NCBI GenBank assembly: GCA_013284265.1
Contig: JABTBR010000035.1
Coordinates: 1 to 64,000 of the forward strand
Length of the DNA stretch: 64,000 nt
Reading direction: 5' to 3'
From: Oxalobacteraceae bacterium
GTDB taxonomy: Bacteria > Pseudomonadota > Gammaproteobacteria > Burkholderiales > Burkholderiaceae_D
How positions within the stretch are numbered: position 1 is the first letter of the stretch; each line of letters opens with the position of its first letter. The translations under genes were made by a program, and so were the position numbers. The notes beneath the pieces are model-generated. The model was not told the origin of the DNA. It saw only the letters and a list, made by a program, of their open reading frames with translations, and did no database searches. Positions 34,520-45,305 of the stretch are shown here, in pieces.

Positions 34520-35014
34520 TCAGGCCAGTTTTTGCTGCGCGACCAGCACGCCGTCGGCATCGGCATAAATCCAGTCGCCCGGGTTGACCGCCACGCCGCG
34601 GATGTGCACGCGCACATTGCGTTCGCCCACCCCCTTCTTGCTGCTTTTTTGCGGATGCGCGGCCAGCGCGCGCACGCCGATTTCGCAGGAATTGATCTCA
34701 TCGGTATCGCGGATGCAGCCATAGACGACGATGCCGGCCCAGCCATTGTCCTGCGCCAGCAGGCCGAGCTGGCCGCCGACCAGGGCGCGGCGCAGGCTGC
34801 CGCCGCCATCGATGACCAGCACATTGCCGTCGCCCTGGGTTTCCAGTACCGCACGCACCAAGGCATTGTCTTCATGCACCTTCAGCGTGGTGACCCGGCC
34901 GGAAAAGCGCTGGTGCTTGCCGAAGTGCTGAAACACCGGCGGCAGCACGGCCAGGCGGCCATCTTCCAGTAGTTGGGGGTTGTCGTCGCATAAATCGGTG
35001 GTGGCAAAAGTCAT
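34520..35014 (-). CDS. rraA: RraA-family protein (ribonuclease E activity regulator/aldolase-like)
   Basis: A 164-residue RraA-fold protein starting MTFATTDLCDDNP at ATG 35014, which has GGGA six bases upstream; ATG 35020 lies too close to that site. Conserved boxes: DGGGSLRRALVGGQLG, YGCIRDTDE and GDWIYADADGVL. Members either bind RNase E or act as hydroxymethylglutarate/oxaloacetate aldolases, and sequence alone does not decide between these. It is upstream of aceA on the same strand, about 250 bp away. Confidence 0.92.
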   Translation of the reverse strand: MTFATTDLCDDNPQLLEDGRLAVLPPVFQHFGKHQRFSGRVTTLKVHEDNALVRAVLETQGDGNVLVIDGGGSLRRALVGGQLGLLAQDNGWAGIVVYGCIRDTDEINSCEIGVRALAAHPQKSSKKGVGERNVRVHIRGVAVNPGDWIYADADGVLVAQQKLA

Positions 35015-35266
35015 GGTCATTCCCTATGGTTGCATTGCTTGGTAAGAAGATGAGGGCAATTTTATGCTTTTTGCCACGACAATGCGCGCGTATTGCCACC
35101 CACGACCAAAGCGACCACGATCACCGGCGTCTGAAACACCCCGGTTCCGACCAGCACCAGGCCGGAGGATGCGCATCCAGCAAGGTCCCGAACGGCGGCG
35201 GACCTCGCCTCGGCGCCATGCCATACTAGCTCGCCAGGCTGCGGTGCAGCCACCAGGGACGCTGGT

Positions 35267-35842
35267 TCAGCCCCTCCTCTTGCGCCGCAGCGCCCACCCC
35301 ATTGCCAGCACCATGGGCGCCAGCAGTTCCAGCATGCCCGGTTCCGGCACCACATTCACCTGCGAGCCGGCGTCATCGAAAAAAATGTCGCCCAGCTGCG
35401 AGTCCAGCATCATGACATTGCTTACGGCCATGGCCGCCCTGCCCGCATTGTCGCGGGCCTGGAAGCTGACCCTGAACAGGTCGCCGCTGCCGCTGACGCC
35501 GGCCAGATCGTCCGTCAGGCTGGCGAGCGTGAAGCTGACCCGCCCGGACCGGTTGTCTATCGTGCCAGGAAAGAAGATGGTCGGGCCACCGCGCAACAGG
35601 AAACTGCCCTCGTCGACAGCGGTGGCCTGCAGCAGCGCCGGATTGAAGACGAGGTCGAACTGGTAGGCGAACAGGTCGCCCACATCGCGTATCGTCACGT
35701 CGGCGCTGAAACTCTGGCCCGGCAAGACCAGCGACGACGTCGGTTCAATGCGCAAGAAGGGGAACGCGCCGGCCTGCAGGCTCCAGGCGGCCAGCAAGGC
35801 GCCCAGCGCCCGGGTGAATCTGGATCTCGTGCGGATGTTCAT
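35267..35842 (-). CDS. Exported cohesin-domain PEP-CTERM protein
   Basis: A 191-residue protein starting MNIRTRSRFTRALG at ATG 35842 with AGGGAG seven bases upstream. A signal peptide ends near residue 26 (LQAGA). Residues ~30-160 look like a cohesin domain: VLPGQSFSADVTIRDV, FAYQFDLVFNPALLQ, GSGDLFRVSFQA. The C terminus is a PEP-CTERM sorting signal (VPEPGMLELLAPMVLAMGW then RRKRRG), processed by an exosortase not in this window. It lies 36 bp downstream of a dockerin-containing hydrolase, suggesting that the two bind each other at the cell surface. Confidence 0.85.
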   Translation of the reverse strand: MNIRTRSRFTRALGALLAAWSLQAGAFPFLRIEPTSSLVLPGQSFSADVTIRDVGDLFAYQFDLVFNPALLQATAVDEGSFLLRGGPTIFFPGTIDNRSGRVSFTLASLTDDLAGVSGSGDLFRVSFQARDNAGRAAMAVSNVMMLDSQLGDIFFDDAGSQVNVVPEPGMLELLAPMVLAMGWALRRKRRG

Positions 35843-35878
35843 GCTGTTCTCCCTTTGCAAGTTAGCGTCTGGACCATG

Positions 35879-38197
35879 TCAAAACGTGCAGCTGGCGCCT
35901 GCCGGCAGTTTTTGCGCGATGATCGCCAGGTCCCGCACATTGACGACGCCATCGTTGTTGACATCGCCGGCGAGCCGCGGTCCCTGCCGTCCCAGCGTGG
36001 CGCGCACCACCAGCACATCGTCACAGTTGACCTGATCGACGGTGATGCGCAGCGCGCGTTCGACGACGGCCGCCCGCAGGATGAGCTTGCCCGGAAGCAG
36101 GGGCAGGCGCACCAGTCCCGGCAGCAAAGGGGCGATGCCATGGGTCGCGTGCATGATCTCGGCGCTATCGCCTGGACGCGGCGCGGCGCCGCCGGCCAGC
36201 GTCACATAGATCGGCCCTTCCATCTCCACAGCGCCGGCGACGTCCAGGCGGCTCGGGGTGCCGGCGCCGAAGAGGCCGGCGAAATGGATTTGGCCATTCA
36301 TGAAATGGAACAGATCGCCGTTGAGCTCGCGAATACCGTGCACGCGCCATACGCCGTTATTGAGGAATTGTGTGGCCGTCAAGATGCCACCGCTATAGTC
36401 GAAGTTACCGCTATTGGAGAGAAATTCCGCGCTCAGCGTGCCGCCACTGAGCTCGACACTGCCGCCATTGAGGAGGCGCACCGCGCTCAGCTCGCCGCCC
36501 TGCAACAGGAAGCTGCCTTGGCTGCCCGCTTCGCTGGCGATCGCCAGCGTGCCCTCGACGCCGCCGGCCGTGCTCGTCCTGGCCAGGACCCGGTGGATGC
36601 CGCCGCTTTGGATGAAGCGGCCGGTGCCGTGCAAGCCCACGTATTCTTCGTTGACCGACAGCATGCCGTGCTCCAGCGTGTAACTGCCGAAGCCGCCGGC
36701 GCTGAAACCGAGAATCAACTGGCGCAGCACATCGTTGCTGCCGTCGTGCTGGGTGAAGCTGCCGCTGCCGGCGAAGCCGATCTCCTCGAGCACGGTGTTG
36801 AGGCTGGTATTGGCGCCGTCGAGCCGGTAGCTGCCGTTACTGCCCGCCTCCGATCCAAGCACGATAGTGGCAACGGTCGTGTTGCCCCCGCTGTGCACGA
36901 CCTGGCCCTTGCCGGCCAGGCCGACGCCCATCAGCACGGCCGCCAGGTCCGCCTGCGACAGCAGCGTCATAGCGCCATTGCCGCTAGCGTCGATCCTGAG
37001 GTCGAGCAGTGGCGCCGGCAGCGCCGATTGATCGCGCGTGACGCCGCGGTCGATGGCGTCGTCCTGCAACAGAAAGACCGATCCGCCCGCCGGCTGTCCG
37101 GCGCCACCCGGTCCGCCCGGGCTGATGGCCCAGTTGCTGCCATCAACCCAGGAACCGGAAGCCCCCACCCAATAGCGCGGCTGGTCGGCCAAGAATGCCT
37201 GGATGGCCGTCAGCCAGGCGGGCGCCAGCTTGTCGTAACCCTGCTGGGTGGCGGGATGGGTGCCATCGCTGAAGTCCGTCAGCGCCAGCTGGCTTCCGGC
37301 ATCGACAAAATGCACATTGGGGACCGTGCTGGCCAGCGCGCGCAAATTATTGTTGTAGTCGGTGATATATTTGTTGAGAATAAATTCGCCGATGGACTTG
37401 AGCATGTCGCCATACTCGGCCTCGCTCAAGACGGCGTCGCCATCGCGGTCGGCGGCGCGGAACATGCCGCTCAGGTCAGGATGCAAGCCCCTGCGCGCGA
37501 GCAGGGTGGACAGGGGCGAAAAGGCGGCCATCAACTTGGCCTCCGCCACCGCGCCGGCCGGCGCGCCGAGCACGCCAAAGTCCCGGCCGTCGGACTCCAG
37601 GAAAGTGCGCAGCGTATCGAGCACCGTCGAGGAGCCGGTGACGCTCGCATAACCCATCGGCGGGATCGACGACACAAAGATATTGAGCTTCAATCCCTGT
37701 ACTGCGTAATAGGCATTGATTTTCTCGAGCAGGGTGGCGATGGCGCTCGCATTGCTGACCATGCCGAAAGCCCCGAGACCGGACGACACATCCGTCATAC
37801 GAAAATCGTTGGTGCCGGCCATCAGCAAAATCACGTCCGGCCGGTAGCTTTGCCATGCAGCGTCGCCGTCGATCTGCGCCACCGTGGCGCCCTGCTGGCC
37901 CTGATGGGCAAGGTCGTTGAGCGGATCGGCCACATCCTGCTTGCTGCCCCCAACATAATCGATGTCAACGCCGGCCTGGCGCAGCGCGTCGCGCAATTTT
38001 TTGCGATAACTGAGCTCGGGAGTCAAGGCGTAGCCTTGCGTCAGCGAATCACCGAGCGGCATCACCTTGATACGCGGCGGCGCATCGGCGGCGCGCGCAA
38101 GCGAGGCGACCGACAGCATGCACCACAGAATGCAGAGATGAACGACGGACCGCGTCCATGAACGCGCCGTTTTTTTGACCTGCCAATTACAGTGCAT
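35879..38197 (-). CDS. Secreted SGNH hydrolase with beta-repeat region and dockerin-like C terminus
   Basis: A 772-residue exported protein with a signal peptide to about residue 37 (ASLARAADA). The SGNH esterase domain has Ser51 in MPLGDSLTQGY, MAGTNDF and the Asp/His block DGTHP (near 310). An EF-hand-like loop, DRDGDAVLSEAE, is inserted near residue 250. Residues ~350-650 hold Gly-rich repeats of the autotransporter/beta-helix type (GSFTQHDGSND, GRFIQSGGIH, GSFLLQGGELS). The C terminus carries CDDVLVVRATLGR and then GDVNNDGVVNVRDLAIIAQ, a dockerin-type calcium motif whose first repeat is degenerate. The likely substrate is an ester on a polysaccharide or lipid. Confidence 0.85.
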   Translation of the reverse strand: MHCNWQVKKTARSWTRSVVHLCILWCMLSVASLARAADAPPRIKVMPLGDSLTQGYALTPELSYRKKLRDALRQAGVDIDYVGGSKQDVADPLNDLAHQGQQGATVAQIDGDAAWQSYRPDVILLMAGTNDFRMTDVSSGLGAFGMVSNASAIATLLEKINAYYAVQGLKLNIFVSSIPPMGYASVTGSSTVLDTLRTFLESDGRDFGVLGAPAGAVAEAKLMAAFSPLSTLLARRGLHPDLSGMFRAADRDGDAVLSEAEYGDMLKSIGEFILNKYITDYNNNLRALASTVPNVHFVDAGSQLALTDFSDGTHPATQQGYDKLAPAWLTAIQAFLADQPRYWVGASGSWVDGSNWAISPGGPGGAGQPAGGSVFLLQDDAIDRGVTRDQSALPAPLLDLRIDASGNGAMTLLSQADLAAVLMGVGLAGKGQVVHSGGNTTVATIVLGSEAGSNGSYRLDGANTSLNTVLEEIGFAGSGSFTQHDGSNDVLRQLILGFSAGGFGSYTLEHGMLSVNEEYVGLHGTGRFIQSGGIHRVLARTSTAGGVEGTLAIASEAGSQGSFLLQGGELSAVRLLNGGSVELSGGTLSAEFLSNSGNFDYSGGILTATQFLNNGVWRVHGIRELNGDLFHFMNGQIHFAGLFGAGTPSRLDVAGAVEMEGPIYVTLAGGAAPRPGDSAEIMHATHGIAPLLPGLVRLPLLPGKLILRAAVVERALRITVDQVNCDDVLVVRATLGRQGPRLAGDVNNDGVVNVRDLAIIAQKLPAGASCTF

Positions 38198-38416
38198 GTC
38201 GTCCTCCAGACAAGTTACCGTGCGGATAAATTACGTCAGGGACCACGCTGCCCATCTTGCAGCCCTGACGCGCACAAGCAGCACTAGCAATTCGCATGCC
38301 GCGACGCCAGCCCCTTGAATTTCAAGCGTTTTCTTCCTTGGGACCAGGCCGGCCCGGCTACCGTGTCAAAATCTCCGACGCCAGCGCGCGCCAGCCGATA
38401 GGCGCTGTTGCCAGAC
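38198..38416. other. Intergenic region upstream of the SGNH hydrolase
   Basis: About 220 bp with no supported gene. On the minus strand it should hold the hydrolase promoter; no consensus boxes were recognised. Confidence 0.4.
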
Positions 38417-38448
38417 AAAAAAAATGGCGGACCCTTAGGTCCGCCACC
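38417..38448 (-). terminator. Rho-independent terminator of clpB
   Basis: On the minus strand the stem TGGCGGACC/GGTCCGCCA is followed by eight T residues. It lies about 45 bp after the clpB stop. A second GC-only stem (GCCGGGCGGCGC/GCGCCGCCCGGC) lies closer to the gene at about 38461-38486. Confidence 0.88.
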
Positions 38449-38492
38449 TTGTATTCCCATAGCCGGGCGGCGCGCGCCGCCCGGCTGTGCCC

Positions 38493-41087
<2,595 letters not shown>

Positions 41088-41189
41088 TTGAAGTGCTCCA
41101 GAGTGTTTAACCTGGACTGCAGATGGGGCCAGCCCGGGGGTTTTCAAGCGGGGCCCGGAGCGGGCAAGCGGCGCGCGTTCAGGGAGGGG

Positions 41190-41666
41190 TCAGGGTACGG
41201 TCCACTTGTTCAAGGCCGCGTCGTCGCTGACGCGGGCGTCAACCCAGCGCGCGCCGTCGGGGGTTTGCTCTTTTTTCCAGAACGGCGCCTCGGTCTTCAG
41301 GTAGTCGATGATGAACTCGCAGGCGGCGAAAGCTTCGCCGCGGTGCGCCGCCGTCACGGCCACCAGCACGATCTGCTCCATCGGCAGCAGCGGACCGACC
41401 CGGTGTATCACCAGCGCGCCCTGGATCGGCCAGCGCGCGCGCGCCTGATCGATAATGCTGCTGATCGCCTGCTCGGTCATGCCGGGATAGTGTTCCAGCT
41501 CCATCTGCGCCACCGTGGCGCCTTCGTTCAGGTCGCGCACCGTGCCGACAAAGCTCACGATAGCACCAACGCCAGCATCGGCGGCGCGCAGTTGCGCCAA
41601 CTCGGCCGTCAGGTCAAAGTCGGCCGTCTGCACCCTGACCTGCGGTGAGGAGACTTGCCCGCTCAT
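41190..41666 (-). CDS. moaE: Molybdopterin synthase catalytic subunit
   Basis: MoaE, with MoaD, inserts sulfur into precursor Z to form molybdopterin. The 158-residue protein has FVGTVRDLNEG, the conserved HRVGPLLPMEQIV and the catalytic Lys region YLKTEAPFWKKEQ. MoaD is not in the window. The start ATG overlaps the stop of the DUF349 gene by four bases, an unusual partner for moaE. Confidence 0.95.
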   Translation of the reverse strand: MSGQVSSPQVRVQTADFDLTAELAQLRAADAGVGAIVSFVGTVRDLNEGATVAQMELEHYPGMTEQAISSIIDQARARWPIQGALVIHRVGPLLPMEQIVLVAVTAAHRGEAFAACEFIIDYLKTEAPFWKKEQTPDGARWVDARVSDDAALNKWTVP

Positions 41667-44305
41667 TGCGCCTCCGAGGCGCCGATCCGGCGGAACAGCT
41701 GCTCGATGCGGCTGGCGGTACGGTCATCGGCCAGCGCCGGCATCGCGCACAGCTGCAGATACTGGGCCGACTGGCTGGCCGTGCGGGTGCCCGACTTGAG
41801 CGACGATTGCAGCACTTCGACCTGCATTTTCAGGCGCTCGCGCGCGAACTCGGCGCCGCTGTCGACGCCGGCCACGATCTCGAGCCGCAGCACCTCGTCC
41901 ATCAGGCGGCCACGGTTCGCTTCGAGCTGATCGGCGTAGCGCGCGCGCTGGCCGTCAAGCGCCGCCAGCGCCGCATTGAAGCGTCCGTGCAGCGCCCGTT
42001 CGTAATCGGACTCCAGCGCCGGCAAGGCTTTCCAGCGCGCCTGCCAGGCATCGGCTTCGACCGCGTCGTCATGCTGGCCCAGCGCCGTTTCCAGCGCCTG
42101 GCACAGGCGCAGCTTGTCGCGCAAGGCATTCGCCTGGGCCGCGCCGGCGCGGCGGCGGATGGTGTCGGCCTGGGCCTGCACGCCGGCCACGGCGGCCTGG
42201 TAACGCTGGGTGATCTTGGCTTCGTTGGCGCGCGGGACGGCACCGGCCGCGTTCCAGCCGGCGGCCGCGTCGCGCAAGGTCTTGGCGATGGCGGCCAGCT
42301 GGGCCTTGTCTTCGCCGCTGAAGGTGGCCGCTTCCAGCGCGGCGCACAGGTCGGCACGCACGTGCAGGTGGGCACGCCGCTCGCTGTCGGCCGCGTGGGC
42401 GCTCTCCTTGCGCTTGGCGAATACCGCGTCGCAGGCGGCCCGGAAACGCTGCCACAGCGCCTGTTCAGCCTTGCGCTCCAGCGGCAGCGCGCGGGCCTGC
42501 TCCTGCCAGCGCTCCTGCAGATGGCGCAATACGTCCAGTGTGCTGCGCTCCTGCGGATGCAGCGCTTCCACTTCGGCGATCAACTGTTCGCGCCGTGCCA
42601 TTTCCACCTTGCGCTGCTCGTTGAGCGGCGCGGTCAGCTTGCTCAGCGCCTGCTCGAAGGCGGCGTCGAGCTTTTTCTTTTCCTTGCGGTCGATGGTGCC
42701 CAGGCGGCCCCACACCTGGCGCAGGCGCTGGGTGGCGGCGGCCACGTTCTTCCAGTCGCTGGCGCTGTCGGTGGCCATGCTCTGCACTTCCTCGATCAGG
42801 GCCTGGGCCTTGGCCGCGTTATGGTGGCGCTCCTCGGCCAGCTGCTTGAAGTGGGCCGCCGCCGGCGCATAGGCCGTGCTGCAGGCCGCGTCGAAACGCT
42901 CCCACAGGCTCTTGGGCGCGTGGCCGGAGACGCCGTCGAGCGCCTTCCAGCTTTCGCGCATGCTACCCACTTTCTTGGCCAGCTCGCTCATGCCCAACTG
43001 CTGGGCCGCCAGTTCCTCCACCGCCTTGACCAGTTCCTCGCGCGAGACATTGCCGCCCCAGCGCGCCCAGTCACCCAGCCGCTTCAGTTCCGCGCGCACA
43101 TGGGCCAGCCGGTCCGACTGGGCCGGCGTCAGGCGGCCGCCCTTGTGTTCCTTGAGCCATTTATCATGTTCGGCGGCGGCGTGCAGCGAGCCCTGCTCCA
43201 GCGCCGTTTCGAGCGCGTCGAGGGTGTCGAGGAACTGCTGGTCCGCTTCTTTCGACGGTTTGGCCGCCTTGCCTTCGCGCGGCTTGCCGGCGGCAGCGTC
43301 GGCAGCGTGCTCGCCGTGCTGGCCCGCCTTGTCGGCATGCTTGCCGGCGTGATGATCGCCGGATTTGGCCGCGCCCTTCTCGGCCGGTTTATCTTTGATC
43401 TGTGGCAGCGTGGCCAGTAAGGCCTCGAAGGCGGCCTGCTGCTGGCTGGCAAGGTCTCCGGCCGGCACCTTGGCCAGTGCCTGCCAGGCACGTTTGAGCT
43501 GCTCGCCCTGCAAACCGGCGATGTCGGCAGCCTGCCATTCGGCCAGCGCGGCCGCGCGCGCGGCGAAGCCGGCCGCGTGCTGCTCCAATTGGGTCAGCGC
43601 GCCCCGCGCCTGTTCCAGCGCGGCGGCGAAGTCGCTCAGCAGATGGCGCGGCAAGGCTTGGTGTTCTGGAGCGGCAAGGAAACCGGTGTGCGCGGCAAGC
43701 AGGCGGGCCAGCGTGGCGGCAGCCGCTTCCGGCCCCTGCGCGGCCGCGGTCAATGCACGGGCCTCGGCCAGCGCATCGATCACGCTGCGCTGCAAATCCA
43801 CCTGCGCGCTCAGGCGCAGCGCCAGCGCGGCGCGGATCTGGTCAAACTGCGCGGCCAGTGCGGCAGCGGCGGCGGTGATCTTCCATTGGCGGTCGAGTTC
43901 GGCGACCTGGTTCGGCGTGAGCTTCTCGTCTTGCAACATACGTTGCGCAGAATCAATGCAAACCTGGGCCTTTTGTTGTTCGGCAAGCTGATAGCGGATC
44001 GCGTCGAGCCGGCCCTGCATCAGGCGCGCCACGCGGCGGTCGCTATTGCGCATGGCCTGCAGCACCTGCTCCAGTGCGGGCTGCGACACGACATGTTCGG
44101 CGGCGGCAAGGCGCACGCCGGCAAATTCGCTCTGCAGTATCAGTTCGACAGCGGCCGCTTCATTGCCGGCCAGGCCGCGTGCACGCTCGGCCTGCTCGTC
44201 GCGGCGGGACGCGGATTGAGCGGCGGCGTCGTTCGCCTCGGCGGCCGCGACGGCAGGCGCGGCGGAAGACTTGTCGGTAGCTCGTTTAAACAGGAAATCG
44301 AACAT
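41663..44305 (-). CDS. DUF349-domain coiled-coil protein
   Basis: An 880-residue, highly helical, Ala- and Gln-rich protein with several DUF349 repeats in the C-terminal half (LWERFDAACSTAYAPAAAHF, LWQRFRAACDAVFAKRKESA). An Ala/Lys/His-rich low-complexity segment lies near 310-350 (KPAEKGAAKSGDHHAGKHAD). The start MFDFLFKRATDKSSAA is typical of the betaproteobacterial group. Function is unknown. It is translationally coupled to moaE by a 4-bp overlap. Confidence 0.85.
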   Translation of the reverse strand: MFDFLFKRATDKSSAAPAVAAAEANDAAAQSASRRDEQAERARGLAGNEAAAVELILQSEFAGVRLAAAEHVVSQPALEQVLQAMRNSDRRVARLMQGRLDAIRYQLAEQQKAQVCIDSAQRMLQDEKLTPNQVAELDRQWKITAAAAALAAQFDQIRAALALRLSAQVDLQRSVIDALAEARALTAAAQGPEAAAATLARLLAAHTGFLAAPEHQALPRHLLSDFAAALEQARGALTQLEQHAAGFAARAAALAEWQAADIAGLQGEQLKRAWQALAKVPAGDLASQQQAAFEALLATLPQIKDKPAEKGAAKSGDHHAGKHADKAGQHGEHAADAAAGKPREGKAAKPSKEADQQFLDTLDALETALEQGSLHAAAEHDKWLKEHKGGRLTPAQSDRLAHVRAELKRLGDWARWGGNVSREELVKAVEELAAQQLGMSELAKKVGSMRESWKALDGVSGHAPKSLWERFDAACSTAYAPAAAHFKQLAEERHHNAAKAQALIEEVQSMATDSASDWKNVAAATQRLRQVWGRLGTIDRKEKKKLDAAFEQALSKLTAPLNEQRKVEMARREQLIAEVEALHPQERSTLDVLRHLQERWQEQARALPLERKAEQALWQRFRAACDAVFAKRKESAHAADSERRAHLHVRADLCAALEAATFSGEDKAQLAAIAKTLRDAAAGWNAAGAVPRANEAKITQRYQAAVAGVQAQADTIRRRAGAAQANALRDKLRLCQALETALGQHDDAVEADAWQARWKALPALESDYERALHGRFNAALAALDGQRARYADQLEANRGRLMDEVLRLEIVAGVDSGAEFARERLKMQVEVLQSSLKSGTRTASQSAQYLQLCAMPALADDRTASRIEQLFRRIGASEAQ

Positions 44306-44439
44306 GGTGAGCTATGAGATGGGAGAAAACCACCATCATAACAAAGCAGCGGGGTTTTGCCCGGACGCGGGTGAAATGATCTCCTGCCGCTACCCCGCTG
44401 GCGGGCTGGCCTGGTGGCGTATTGGGCCGATCGGCGAAT

Positions 44440-45207
44440 TCAGGCGCCCGCCTTGGCGCGCCGGGCCGGCTGCCACCGGGGCGCACCGGCCTCGCCGGCC
44501 TCGGCATCGATGCCGGGCGCGGGCAGCACGGCAAAGCGGGCGATGTTCATGTCGGATGCGGCACCATCTTCCCGCACCTGGCCGCCGCTGGCGGGCGCCG
44601 CGGCCGCCCTGGCCGCCTTGGTGGCGCAGGCCGCCAGCGCGGCGGCGCTTCCCTTGCCGGCCACCTGCACCAGCGCCGGCCGGCTTGGCCTGGCCTTGCG
44701 CGCCTCGACCAGCTCGGCATCGTGGGTCATGAACTGGTTGGCGATGGCAAACCAGGCGTCGCCGCAGATGGCGCTGCGGGCGATCGAAAACAACTCGCGC
44801 TCTTCTTTTTCCAGCCTTTGCAGCATGGCGTTGCAAAACGTTTCGATGCTGGCGCAGATCTGCTCGACCTGTTCGTCGGCGCCGTCCTGGGCACGGCCGA
44901 TGCGTTCCTGCATGGTGCGGATGGCACCCAGCGCCGACTGATTCAGGCGGCTCAGCTCGTCGAGCAGCTTGTCGGCCCTTTCGGTGGCCTGGCGGATGGC
45001 GGGGATCAGATAAATTTCGATCTTGCGCCAGTGACAGGATTCATACAGTCGGTGCAAGGTTTCGCAGGCGTATTCGAGCTGGTCGAGACTCAGGCTGTGC
45101 TGCTGTACCAGGCTGGAGCGCACATAGTGCTGAAAAGACAGCAGGCTCATGCGCATACTGGCTTGTTCAACCGACAGGGCAACCAGCGTATATGTGGCCG
45201 TTAACAT
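44440..45207 (-). CDS. Helical hypothetical protein, possibly hemerythrin-like
   Basis: A 255-residue protein starting MLTATYTLVALSVEQ with GGGAG upstream. Residues ~15-170 are helical, with RLYESCHWRKIEIYLIPAIR and LQRLEKEERELFSIARSA, reminiscent of a hemerythrin-like four-helix bundle, but the complete iron-ligand pattern is not evident. Residues ~175-255 are Ala/Arg-rich and probably disordered. It could also be a PilZ- or signalling-associated helical protein; no firm assignment. Confidence 0.6.
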   Translation of the reverse strand: MLTATYTLVALSVEQASMRMSLLSFQHYVRSSLVQQHSLSLDQLEYACETLHRLYESCHWRKIEIYLIPAIRQATERADKLLDELSRLNQSALGAIRTMQERIGRAQDGADEQVEQICASIETFCNAMLQRLEKEERELFSIARSAICGDAWFAIANQFMTHDAELVEARKARPSRPALVQVAGKGSAAALAACATKAARAAAAPASGGQVREDGAASDMNIARFAVLPAPGIDAEAGEAGAPRWQPARRAKAGA

Positions 45208-45305
45208 TGTGACTCCCGATTCTGACTCCCGAACTTTGAATGGCGGCCTGCAAAGGCAACCGTGAAAATAGAAGTGTAAATATTTCCGACAACGGGGACT
45301 TTGAC

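Noticed and set aside
35855..38161. Plus-strand open frame of 768 codons
   Set aside because: Antisense shadow of the SGNH hydrolase gene, which has a signal peptide and clear motifs.
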